64,000 nt of DNA, from assembly GCA_963676075.2 (NCBI GenBank), contig CAXXNZ010000013.1, positions 248,001-312,000 of the forward strand, read 5' to 3'. Position numbers and translations under genes: made by a program. The notes beneath the pieces were generated by a model. It did no database searches and had not been told where the DNA came from. It saw only the letters and a list, made by a program, of their open reading frames with translations. Below, one piece after another: positions 57,290 through 64,000 of this stretch (positions within the stretch are counted from its first letter, which is position 1; the number at the start of each line of letters is the position of its first letter). This DNA is from JAHJQZ01 sp963676075. GTDB lineage: Bacteria > Pseudomonadota > Alphaproteobacteria > Rhizobiales > Devosiaceae.

Positions 57290-58207
57290 TCAGGGAGTCT
57301 GGGCGCCATTCGCTGCCGTATGCAGCAGGTGGACGGCGTTTGTTGCTGCGATGAACAGCCAGTTCTTTTTCGGGCCGCCGAAGGTGAGGTTAGCCACCCC
57401 GCGTGGAGTGAGAATCTTGCCGATCAACACGCCGGAGGTCGAATACACATGCACCCCGTCGCCGGCCGAGGTCCAGACGCGGCCAGACGTGTCGAGCCGG
57501 AAACCGTCGGGCAGGCCCGGATTGATCTCGGCGAAAACCTCATCACCTGACAGCGTGTTGTCGGAATTCACCCGGAGTACGCGGATGTGGTGCGGCCGGC
57601 GCGGCCCGTGCGACAGCCCGGTGTCGGAAATGTAGAGCAGGGATTCGTCAGGCGAGAAGGCCAACCCGTTGGGGCGATCGAAATCGTCGGCGACGATCTT
57701 CAACGTGCCCGTTTTCGGGTCAAAGCAATAGACGAAACACCCGTCCTGCTCCATTTCGGCCTTGTTGCCCTCATAGTCGCTCTCGATGCCATAGGCCGGA
57801 TCGGAGAACCAGATGGTTCCGTCCGATTTGACGACGACATCATTGGGCGAGTTGAGGCGCTTGCCGCCGTAATGGGTGGCGAGCGCGGTGATGGTGCCGT
57901 CATGCTCGGTGCGCTCGATCCGGCGATTGCCGTGGCTGCACGACACAAGGCGTCCTTCGCGGTCTCGGGTGTGACCATTGGTGTTGCCCGCCGGACGACG
58001 GAACTCGGACACGCCCAAGCCCGGGGTGTAGCGCAGGATCCGGTCGTTCGGGATGTCGGACCACAACAGGTAGTTGCCGTCGCCGAACCACACAGGCCCT
58101 TCGGCCCAGCGGCAATTCTCGTAAAGCGTCTCCAGGCGGGCGGCACCTTTGACGAGCGATGAGAATTCGGGTTCGTAATGCTCGTAGAGCGGGGTCTCGG
58201 TGGTCAT
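57290..58207 (-). CDS. SMP-30/gluconolactonase family lactonase
   Basis: 305-residue six-bladed beta-propeller hydrolase. The calcium/active-site residues lie in ENCRWAEGPVWFGDGNYLLWSDIPN (Glu of AEGP), then NSPNDVVVKSDGTIWFSDPAYG, RPNGLAFSPDESLLYISDTG and LPDGFRLDTSGRVWTSAGDGV, all family signatures. It opens aldonolactones to aldonates. It could supply the lactonase step missing from the fucU/UxaA cluster 4 kb away, though the linkage is only suggestive. ATG 58207 fits the family N-terminus. Confidence 0.9.
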   Translation of the reverse strand: MTTETPLYEHYEPEFSSLVKGAARLETLYENCRWAEGPVWFGDGNYLLWSDIPNDRILRYTPGLGVSEFRRPAGNTNGHTRDREGRLVSCSHGNRRIERTEHDGTITALATHYGGKRLNSPNDVVVKSDGTIWFSDPAYGIESDYEGNKAEMEQDGCFVYCFDPKTGTLKIVADDFDRPNGLAFSPDESLLYISDTGLSHGPRRPHHIRVLRVNSDNTLSGDEVFAEINPGLPDGFRLDTSGRVWTSAGDGVHVYSTSGVLIGKILTPRGVANLTFGGPKKNWLFIAATNAVHLLHTAANGAQTP

Positions 58208-58325
58208 GTCGCTTTCCCGGCAGGCATGTCTTTGATCGTTAATACAGCAAAACCGATTGCGGTCTCCGGCGCAAGTCGGTCCGGGCATCGGTGGCAACGT
58301 CTCAAATTGTCGTCGTTGGAAGTCT

Positions 58326-58697
58326 CTAGATGTGCTGGTCGATGAGAACGGGATTGCCGTCCGGATCGATGAGGGTCAGATGGGCCGGGCCGGAGCTCGA
58401 TTCGTCGACCTCCTGGACCAGTGTCAGCCCTGCCGCCTTCAGCTTTTTCTGGATATCGCGCACGTCGGTGAAGCCTTTGACCGGTTCCGCGTCAGTGTTC
58501 CAGCCAGGATTGAAGGTTAAAACGTTTTTCTCGAACATGCCTTGGAACAGGCCGATGATGGTGTTGCCGTTCTTCATGATCAGCCAGTTCTGGCTCTCGT
58601 CGCAGTGGAACTTTTCAAAGCCGAGCTTTTCATAAAAGGCCCTGGACGCCTGAAGGTCGGCGACGGCGAGGCTGACGGAGAAATTTCCGAGTTCCAT
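58326..58697 (-). CDS. VOC (glyoxalase/bleomycin-resistance) family protein
   Basis: 123-residue vicinal-oxygen-chelate fold protein. It starts MELGNFSVSLAVADLQASRAFYEKLGF and ends with ESSSGPAHLTLIDPDGNPVLIDQH, where the final metal-ligand strand normally holds a Glu. Substrate unknown; relatives bind lactoylglutathione, antibiotics or nothing catalytic. It is a single gene, divergent from the lldD-type gene. Confidence 0.85.
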   Translation of the reverse strand: MELGNFSVSLAVADLQASRAFYEKLGFEKFHCDESQNWLIMKNGNTIIGLFQGMFEKNVLTFNPGWNTDAEPVKGFTDVRDIQKKLKAAGLTLVQEVDESSSGPAHLTLIDPDGNPVLIDQHI

Positions 58698-58880
58698 GTC
58701 TCACTCCCTGTCGGATGGACCGAAGGATTGCAGACCGGACCCGGTCAGCCAACCAACGTTAAGGTGAACGCCGACCGATACCCGTGGTCCCTCTTCGCAT
58801 TTGGACCAACACGCCGATTGTGGTCATGCCCGCATTGGCGATAACCTTGCTGCAACAACACGCGCACGCCGGGGGAGACA

Positions 58881-60248
58881 ATGTCGGCACTCGATAAGGT
58901 ATTGACCATTGACGACATGAAGGAACTGGCGCGGCGTCGGGTGCCCAAGCTGTTTTTCGATTACGCCGATTCAGGCGCGCTGAGCGAACAGACCTACCGA
59001 ACCAATTCCGCCGATTTCGACGAGGTACTGCTGCGCCAGCGCGTGGCGCGCCGGCTCGGGACGCGTTCGCTCAAGTCGAGCATGGTCGGGCTCGAAACCG
59101 AAATGCCGATTGCGCTGTCGCCTGTCGGTTCGCTCGGCATGCATTACCCCGATGGCGAAATGCACGCGCAGCGCGCCGCGGAAAAGGCCGGCGTGCCGTT
59201 CATCTTGTCGACCATGTCGGTGTGCTCGATCGAGGACGTGGCGGCGATCGCCACCAAGCCGTTCTGGTTCCAGCTCTATGTCATGCGCGACCGCGATTTT
59301 GCCCTGAGCCTGCTCAAGCGCGCCAAGGCCGCTGGGGTGGAGGTCTTTGTGCTGACGCTGGATCTGCAGCTTTACGCCCAGCGACACAAGGATCTGCGCA
59401 ACGAATTGAGAACACCGCCCAAGCTCGGACCAAAGCATCTGATGATGATGGCGCGCTGCCCGCGCTGGGTCATGGGCATGGCGATGACCCAGAGGCACAC
59501 CTTCCGCAATGTCGTCGGACACGTCAAAGGCGTCAAAGACCTTGGCACATTCACCGAGTGGACCAATTCCCAGTTCGACCCTGAACTCGATTGGGAGGCG
59601 GTGAAGTGGTTCCGGTCGCATTGGGACGGCAAGTTCATCCTCAAGGGCATTGCCGACGAGGAAGATGCCAAAATCGCTGCCCGGCACGGCGCCGATGCCA
59701 TTGTCGTATCCAATCACGGCGGCCGTCAGCTTGACGGCGCGCCGTCCTCCATCCGCACGCTGCCCCGGATCGTCGATGCTGTCGGCGACAAGATCGAGGT
59801 GCATGTCGATGGCGGCGTTCGCACCGGGGTCGATGTGTTCCGCGCCCTGGCGCTTGGCGCCAAGGCCGTGCATGTCGGACGGGCCTATACCTATGGCCTG
59901 GGTGCGGCGGGTGAGGCCGGCGTCAGCAAATCGCTGTCGATCCTCAGGAGCGAACTCGACCAGACCATGGCGCTGTGCGGGGAAAACGATGTCACCAATG
60001 TCGGCCGTCACAACCTGTTCGATCTGCCGGATGGGGCACTTCCTGTCGCCCCGAAACCGGCCCCGGCCAAGAAGGCACCGTCGAAAAAAAACGCTGCCAA
60101 GTCTGCCGCCAAGCCTGCGGCAAAGACAGAAGCCAAGCCTGCGACAGCAAAAGCGCCAACCAAAGCCGCGACATCGAAACCCGCTGCTGCCAAGCCGACC
60201 GCGAAACCGCGGACCAAGTCGGCGCCACGCCGGACACCGAAGAGCTGA
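58881..60248 (+). CDS. lldD: FMN-dependent alpha-hydroxy-acid dehydrogenase (LldD type) with histone-like tail
   Basis: 455 residues. Residues ~8-385 form an FMN TIM barrel oxidising L-lactate or another 2-hydroxyacid: FFDYADSGALSEQTYR at the start, SPVGSLGMHYPDGE, KGIADEEDAKIAA, and the catalytic H279 in VSNHGGRQLDGAPSS, then HVDGGVRTGVDV. From about 391 the chain becomes a ~65-residue Lys/Ala/Pro-rich tail (PAPAKKAP, AAKPAAKTEAKPATAKAP, ending RRTPKS) like bacterial histone-H1 or PhaF tails, absent from ordinary LldD. The lactate substrate is inferred. It is convergent with the response regulator gene; the TRAP transporter lies beyond. Confidence 0.9.
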   Translation: MSALDKVLTIDDMKELARRRVPKLFFDYADSGALSEQTYRTNSADFDEVLLRQRVARRLGTRSLKSSMVGLETEMPIALSPVGSLGMHYPDGEMHAQRAAEKAGVPFILSTMSVCSIEDVAAIATKPFWFQLYVMRDRDFALSLLKRAKAAGVEVFVLTLDLQLYAQRHKDLRNELRTPPKLGPKHLMMMARCPRWVMGMAMTQRHTFRNVVGHVKGVKDLGTFTEWTNSQFDPELDWEAVKWFRSHWDGKFILKGIADEEDAKIAARHGADAIVVSNHGGRQLDGAPSSIRTLPRIVDAVGDKIEVHVDGGVRTGVDVFRALALGAKAVHVGRAYTYGLGAAGEAGVSKSLSILRSELDQTMALCGENDVTNVGRHNLFDLPDGALPVAPKPAPAKKAPSKKNAAKSAAKPAAKTEAKPATAKAPTKAATSKPAAAKPTAKPRTKSAPRRTPKS

Positions 60249-60294
60249 GCCGCGCCCGCGTCCGGTCGCCTGGACCGGGGTGCAGGCCCGCCGC

Positions 60295-60942
60295 TCAATC
60301 GGTCGAGGTCACAAGTCCGGCCTCGATCGCATAGCGGGTCAGGCCGGCGGTGGTGGCGATACCGAGTTTTTTCTTGATGTTCTTGCGGTGGGTCTCGACC
60401 GTGCGGGCCGAGATGTTCAACGCCAGCGCCACGTCCTTGGAACTCTTGCCCTCGGCCACCAGCGTCAGCACCGAGGTTTCGCGGCTGGTCAGCGGACCGG
60501 AATGGCGGTTGGGATCGGGCAGGCGCATCAGCACATCCGAGACCCCTGAGGAAAAATAGGTGCCGCCGGCGGCGACCGCCTCGATGGCGGCGATGATCTC
60601 GTTGGTCGGTGCATCCTTGAGGATGTAGCCGGACGCGCCGTGCATGACCGACGTCGAAATGAAATCGCGGTTGTCGTGCATCGACAGCATGACGATGCGC
60701 ACCGAACCGAGCGCCTCCTTGTACATGTCGATGGCGTCCAGCCCGGAAATGCCCGGCATATTGATGTCGATCAGCACCACGTCGGGCGGCGTCCTGTTGG
60801 CGATGGCCAGCCCGTCGCGGGCATTGGTCGCCGCGCCGATGATCTCGACATGGCTATAGGTTTCCAGAACCGCGCGTACGCCCTCGATGACCAGCGGGTG
60901 GTCGTCGACCAGAAGGATCTTGATGTTTGGCCGTACCGACAT
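60295..60942 (-). CDS. LuxR/NarL family response regulator
   Basis: 215 residues: a receiver domain (~7-125) with D13, D14, phosphoacceptor D59 (VVLIDINMPG), S in MLSMHD and K in ILKDA, then a LuxR-type HTH (~148-208, LTSRETSVLTLVAEGKSSKDVALALNISARTVETHRKNIKKKLG). It activates or represses transcription after phosphorylation. No sensor kinase gene is in the window. ATG 60942 fits the family start. It is divergent from the TRAP permease genes (240 bp), so it may regulate them; that is inference from position. Confidence 0.93.
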   Translation of the reverse strand: MSVRPNIKILLVDDHPLVIEGVRAVLETYSHVEIIGAATNARDGLAIANRTPPDVVLIDINMPGISGLDAIDMYKEALGSVRIVMLSMHDNRDFISTSVMHGASGYILKDAPTNEIIAAIEAVAAGGTYFSSGVSDVLMRLPDPNRHSGPLTSRETSVLTLVAEGKSSKDVALALNISARTVETHRKNIKKKLGIATTAGLTRYAIEAGLVTSTD

Positions 60943-61182
60943 GTCCTGGTCTCGCCTTTGCGTGGTGCGTGCGCCCGAAAAGCGCAGAAACAGTGTCCCA
61001 CCGATTGAGACTGAGTGACAATGGACGCGGCGTCGCATGCTGGTTCCTTGCCTTTGCCCGCTTGACCGGGATAAACAGACCCGTGAGGCGGCGCTTCCGT
61101 GGGGAACCGGCAGCGTCGGGGCTGCTCGCGATCAATTGGGGCAAAACTTTCGGCGCCGCGGACGGCGTGGGGGAGGCACTAC

Positions 61183-61767
61183 ATGCAGGGTTTGCTGGCG
61201 TTGTCCCGGTTCATCGACCGGGTCACGGCCTTTATCGGCAAATTCGTCGCCTGGCTGGTGCTGGCCGCAGTTCTGATCAGCGCCGGAAATGCCATCCTGA
61301 GGAAAGCCTTCTCTATCTCGTCCAACGCCTGGCTTGAGGCGCAGTGGTACCTGTTCGGCGCCGTGTTCATGCTGGCTGCCGCCTACACGCTGCAGACCAA
61401 CGATCACATCCGCATCGATATCATCTACGGTGCGTTGAAGAAGCGCACCCAGGACTGGATCGACCTGATCGGCCATATCCTGTTCTTGCTGCCGTTCACC
61501 GTGTTGATGGTCTACCTGCTCATCCCCTATGTCTGGCGTTCCTTTGTCTCGGGCGAAGTCTCCCAGAATGCCGGCGGCCTGCTGTTGTGGCCGGCCAAGC
61601 TGATGTTGCTGCTCGGCTTCGCGTTGCTGGTGGCGCAGGGGCTTTCCGAGATCATCAAGCGCATCGCCATCATGCGCAGGATCATCTCCGACCCGCACCG
61701 GCATTCAGGCGCGCACGGTCCGCTCGAAGACGCGACCGCGCCGGAAGAGGAGCGGCCTCATGGTTGA
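61183..61767 (+). CDS. dctQ: TRAP transporter small permease (DctQ)
   Basis: 194 residues with four membrane helices (~18-42, 55-75, 95-118, 138-160) and a charged cytoplasmic tail. The family motif NAWLEAQWYLFGAVFMLAAAYTLQTNDHIRIDI is intact. ATG 61183 follows GGGGGAGG; the earlier in-frame start is not supported. It overlaps the large permease gene by 8 bp. The tripartite ATP-independent system imports organic acids using the sodium or proton gradient. The likely cargo is a carboxylate, with lactate or 2-oxoacids suggested by lldD nearby. Confidence 0.93.
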   Translation: MQGLLALSRFIDRVTAFIGKFVAWLVLAAVLISAGNAILRKAFSISSNAWLEAQWYLFGAVFMLAAAYTLQTNDHIRIDIIYGALKKRTQDWIDLIGHILFLLPFTVLMVYLLIPYVWRSFVSGEVSQNAGGLLLWPAKLMLLLGFALLVAQGLSEIIKRIAIMRRIISDPHRHSGAHGPLEDATAPEEERPHG

Positions 61768-63550
61768 GCTTATCGCCCACAACATGGCGCCGATCATGTT
61801 CGGCGGTCTGGTCGTTTTCCTGCTGCTTGGCTACCCGGTTGCCTTTGCCCTGGCCGCCAATGGACTGTTGTTCTTCGTCGTCGGCGTCGAGCTGGCGCCC
61901 TATTCGAATGGCGAGATCCACCTGTTCTGGCCGCTGCTGCAGGCGCTGCCCGACCGCTTCTGGGGGATCATGAGCAATGAGACCATGCTCGCCATTCCCT
62001 TTTTCACCTTCATGGGCCTGATCCTCGAGCGATCGGGCATGGCCGAGGACCTGCTCGACACGATCGGACAATTGTTCGGCCCCATTCGCGGCGGGCTGGC
62101 CTATGCGGTCATCCTTGTCGGCGCGCTTCTGGCCGCCACCACCGGTGTCGTCGCCGCCTCGGTGATCTCGATGGGCCTGATCTCGCTGCCGATCATGCTG
62201 CGCTACGGCTACGACCGGCGTCTGGCCACTGGTGTCATCGCCGCCTCGGGCACACTGGCGCAGATCATCCCGCCGTCGCTGGTGCTGATCGTTCTCGCCG
62301 ACCAGCTCGGCCGCTCGGTGGGCGATATGTATGCCGGCGCCATCTATCCGGCTCTCGTCCTGACGGGGCTTTATCTCGGCTACGTCTTCTTGATGAGCAC
62401 CTTCCTGCCCAAGGCGGCGCCGGCACTGCCGGTTGAGGCGCGTTCGCTTGGCTCGGGCGTCACCTCGCTCGTCGTCATGCTGGCCGTCACCTCGGCGCTG
62501 ACCTTCGGGTTCAACCAGCTCTGGCTGCCCGCGCTCGGCGCGAATGCCGGCATCTGGGCCATCACGGCGGCGGTCGGCATCGCCTATGGCTTCGCGCTTA
62601 TCGACAAGGCGTTGAACCTCAACCTGCTGAGCCGGCTGGCGCGCCAGGTGATCATCGTGCTGGTGCCGCCGCTGGCGCTGATCTTTCTGGTGCTCGGCAC
62701 GATCTTTCTCGGCATTGCCACCCCGACCGAGGGCGGCGCCATGGGCGCTGCCGGTGCGCTGGTTCTTGCCGCCTCCAAGCGCAAGCTCAACATGGACATG
62801 GTGCGCCAGGCGCTGACCTCGACGACGCGCCTGTCGAGCTTCGTGCTTTTCATTCTTATCGGCGCACGTGTTTTCTCGCTGACCTTTTACGGCGTCAACG
62901 GCCACATCTGGGTCGAGGAACTGCTGACCGGCGTGCCGGGCGGCCAGATCGGCTTTCTCGCCATCGTCATGGCGCTGGTGTTCTTTCTGGCCTTTTTTCT
63001 CGATTTCTTCGAACTGGCCTTCATCATCGTGCCGCTTCTGGCGCCGGTGGCCGACAAGCTCGGCATCGACCTGATCTGGTTCGGCATCCTTCTGGGCATC
63101 AACATGCAAACGAGCTTCATGCATCCGCCCTTCGGCTTCTCGCTGTTCTATCTGCGCTCGGTGGCGCCGCGCGTGCCCTATATCGACCGCATCACCAAGC
63201 ACACCATCGCGCCGGTCACCACCGGCCAGATCTATTGGGGCGCGGTGCCCTTCGTCTTCATCCAGATCATCATGGTGGTGATCGTCCTCTCGTTCCCGCA
63301 GCTGGTGCTGCACTACAAGTCCGACCAGCCCAAGGTCACGCCGGGCTCGCTGGAGATCATCGCGCCCGATTTCGGCAATGGCGACATGGGTTCGGACCTC
63401 AACGGCCTGACAGCACCGCCGATCGGTGGTGATGCCGGCTTCGGCATACCCGGTCTCGACAGCACGCCGCCTGATTTCGGCGGGCCGGCAACCGCCCCCG
63501 ATCCTGCCGTCGATCCGAACGATCTCAGCCAGCCGCCGAGCTTCAACTAG
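61760..63550 (+). CDS. dctM: TRAP transporter large permease (DctM)
   Basis: 596 residues with about 12-13 hydrophobic helices up to ~520. Family motifs include IPFFTFMGLILERSGMAEDLLD, AATTGVVAASVISMGLISLP, LAQIIPPSLVLIVLAD and GIATPTEGGAMGAAGAL. It is longer than usual (~430-530) because a hydrophilic Gly/Pro/Asp-rich tail of ~70 residues follows the last helix. It overlaps dctQ by 8 bp, giving translational coupling. Confidence 0.94.
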   Translation: MVELIAHNMAPIMFGGLVVFLLLGYPVAFALAANGLLFFVVGVELAPYSNGEIHLFWPLLQALPDRFWGIMSNETMLAIPFFTFMGLILERSGMAEDLLDTIGQLFGPIRGGLAYAVILVGALLAATTGVVAASVISMGLISLPIMLRYGYDRRLATGVIAASGTLAQIIPPSLVLIVLADQLGRSVGDMYAGAIYPALVLTGLYLGYVFLMSTFLPKAAPALPVEARSLGSGVTSLVVMLAVTSALTFGFNQLWLPALGANAGIWAITAAVGIAYGFALIDKALNLNLLSRLARQVIIVLVPPLALIFLVLGTIFLGIATPTEGGAMGAAGALVLAASKRKLNMDMVRQALTSTTRLSSFVLFILIGARVFSLTFYGVNGHIWVEELLTGVPGGQIGFLAIVMALVFFLAFFLDFFELAFIIVPLLAPVADKLGIDLIWFGILLGINMQTSFMHPPFGFSLFYLRSVAPRVPYIDRITKHTIAPVTTGQIYWGAVPFVFIQIIMVVIVLSFPQLVLHYKSDQPKVTPGSLEIIAPDFGNGDMGSDLNGLTAPPIGGDAGFGIPGLDSTPPDFGGPATAPDPAVDPNDLSQPPSFN

Positions 63551-63587
63551 GTCGTCCTCGCCTTCTCGTAACGATGGGTGCGCAACA

Positions 63588-63616
63588 AAAAACCCGGAGC
63601 AAGGCTCCGGGTTTTC
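63588..63616 (+). terminator. Terminator between dctM and dctP (probably bidirectional)
   Basis: 10-bp stem AACCCGGAGC/GCTCCGGGTT with a 3-base loop. T-runs on both strands (AAAAAA before, TTTT after) let it serve both convergent genes. Confidence 0.88.
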
Positions 63617-63647
63617 GCATTCGTGTCAGGTGAAGCTGAAGCTGAGG

Positions 63648-64000
63648 TTAGAGCTTGCCGGCGCGCTGCTGTACCATCATGAAGGTGTCGTAATTGTATT
63701 CGGCGATCTGGAACCACAGGTAGCCTTCGGCCCTGAACGCAGTCATCGAATCGTAGATGGTCTTGAAGTCGGCATTCTTGGCCGTCAGGTCGGCATAGAC
63801 CGCATTGGCCGCTTCGAATCCGGCTTCGAGAATGTCCTTCTTGAACGGACGCAGCTGGGCGCCGTCGGCAACCAGGGCCTTGATGGCGGCCGGGTTGGCG
63901 CTGTCATAGCGCTCCAGCATGTCGGCGTCGGCCGCCTGCGCCGCGGCGGTGACCAGCGACTTGTAGGCCGGGGGCAGTTCCTCGAACAGGCCCTTCTGGA
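63648..64000 (-). CDS. dctP: TRAP transporter substrate-binding protein (DctP), C-terminal part
   Basis: The 5' part lies beyond the right edge; 117 residues are visible. LPPAYKSLVTAAAQAADADMLERYDSANPAAIKAL and the terminal DSMTAFRAEGYLWFQIAEYNYDTFMMVQQ are the helical C-terminus of periplasmic DctP proteins of the 2-hydroxy/2-oxo-acid-binding branch. It should deliver substrate to the DctQM permease. It is unusual in being on the opposite strand, convergent with dctQM. Confidence 0.87.
   Translation of the reverse strand, partial: QKGLFEELPPAYKSLVTAAAQAADADMLERYDSANPAAIKALVADGAQLRPFKKDILEAGFEAANAVYADLTAKNADFKTIYDSMTAFRAEGYLWFQIAEYNYDTFMMVQQRAGKL

Noticed and set aside
61682..63313. 543-codon open frame antisense to dctM, Asp/Arg/His-rich
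   Set aside because: This amino-acid make-up is what the reverse complement of a GC-rich membrane-protein gene gives; no ribosome site.

Overview
The window is high-GC chromosomal DNA from an alphaproteobacterium, very probably order Hyphomicrobiales (Rhizobiales). The evidence is the 16S/23S sequence, the run lysC-ptsP-prfA-prmC-DUF4167, the ubiG/clpB neighbourhood, and an agp/mel alpha-galactoside operon like that of Sinorhizobium. Devosiaceae (Devosia/Pelagibacterium-like) is my best guess from the 16S, but this is inference and no database was searched.

Layout. 1-5.5 kb: the end of a GGDEF-EAL protein, an aldo/keto reductase, a nucleoside deaminase, an SDR, ubiG, a small AT-richer membrane protein and a GNAT. 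5.6-12.3 kb: core genes lysC, ptsP, prfA, prmC and a DUF4167 protein. 12.6-17.9 kb: nhaA, an Rrf2 regulator overlapping an AhpD-like gene, and clpB. 17.96-19.72 kb: an AT-rich insert with one unknown membrane-protein gene, bounded by 88-bp direct repeats copied from the 3' end of the neighbouring araC-type gene. 19.6-32.4 kb: a carbohydrate region with an AgpT-like AraC regulator, a family-5 binding protein, two permeases, a double ATPase, the GH4 alpha-galactosidase melA, a flavin-dependent tryptophan-halogenase-like gene (apparently CTG-started), then a second AraC regulator divergent from a second GH4 enzyme. 32.4-40.3 kb: a DMT exporter, a methyltransferase, a MarR regulator with an unknown partner, a DUF6157 protein, an EAL phosphodiesterase and an M23 peptidase. 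40.8-46.8 kb: a complete rrn operon (five tandem promoters, 16S, tRNA-Ile, tRNA-Ala, 23S, 5S, terminator). 46.9-49.8 kb: a cyclophilin-like protein, a LprI/DUF3298 protein, the ohr/ohrR pair and a GNAT. 49.9-53.9 kb: a sugar-acid (probably L-fucose type) cluster. 54.0-56.1 kb: acylphosphatase and divergent epmA/efp. 56.3-64 kb: an epimerase-like protein and a lactonase, a VOC protein, an LldD-type oxidase with a histone-like tail, a LuxR-type response regulator and a TRAP transporter.

How the genes work together. The 20-30 kb operon should import an alpha-galactoside such as melibiose or raffinose and cleave it with MelA, under the divergent AraC activator. The halogenase-like flavoenzyme is translationally coupled to melA and has no obvious role there. 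The fucU-SDR-FAH genes and the divergent UxaA protein fit a non-phosphorylative deoxy-sugar route. Ohr/OhrR form a standard organic-peroxide switch. EpmA lysylates EF-P.

The least explained items are the direct-repeat-bounded AT-rich gene in the agpT 3' end, the halogenase in a sugar operon with a non-canonical start, the lysine/alanine/proline tail on LldD, and an array of four 10-bp repeats before the MarR gene. No CRISPR array, prophage, integrase or transposase was found.
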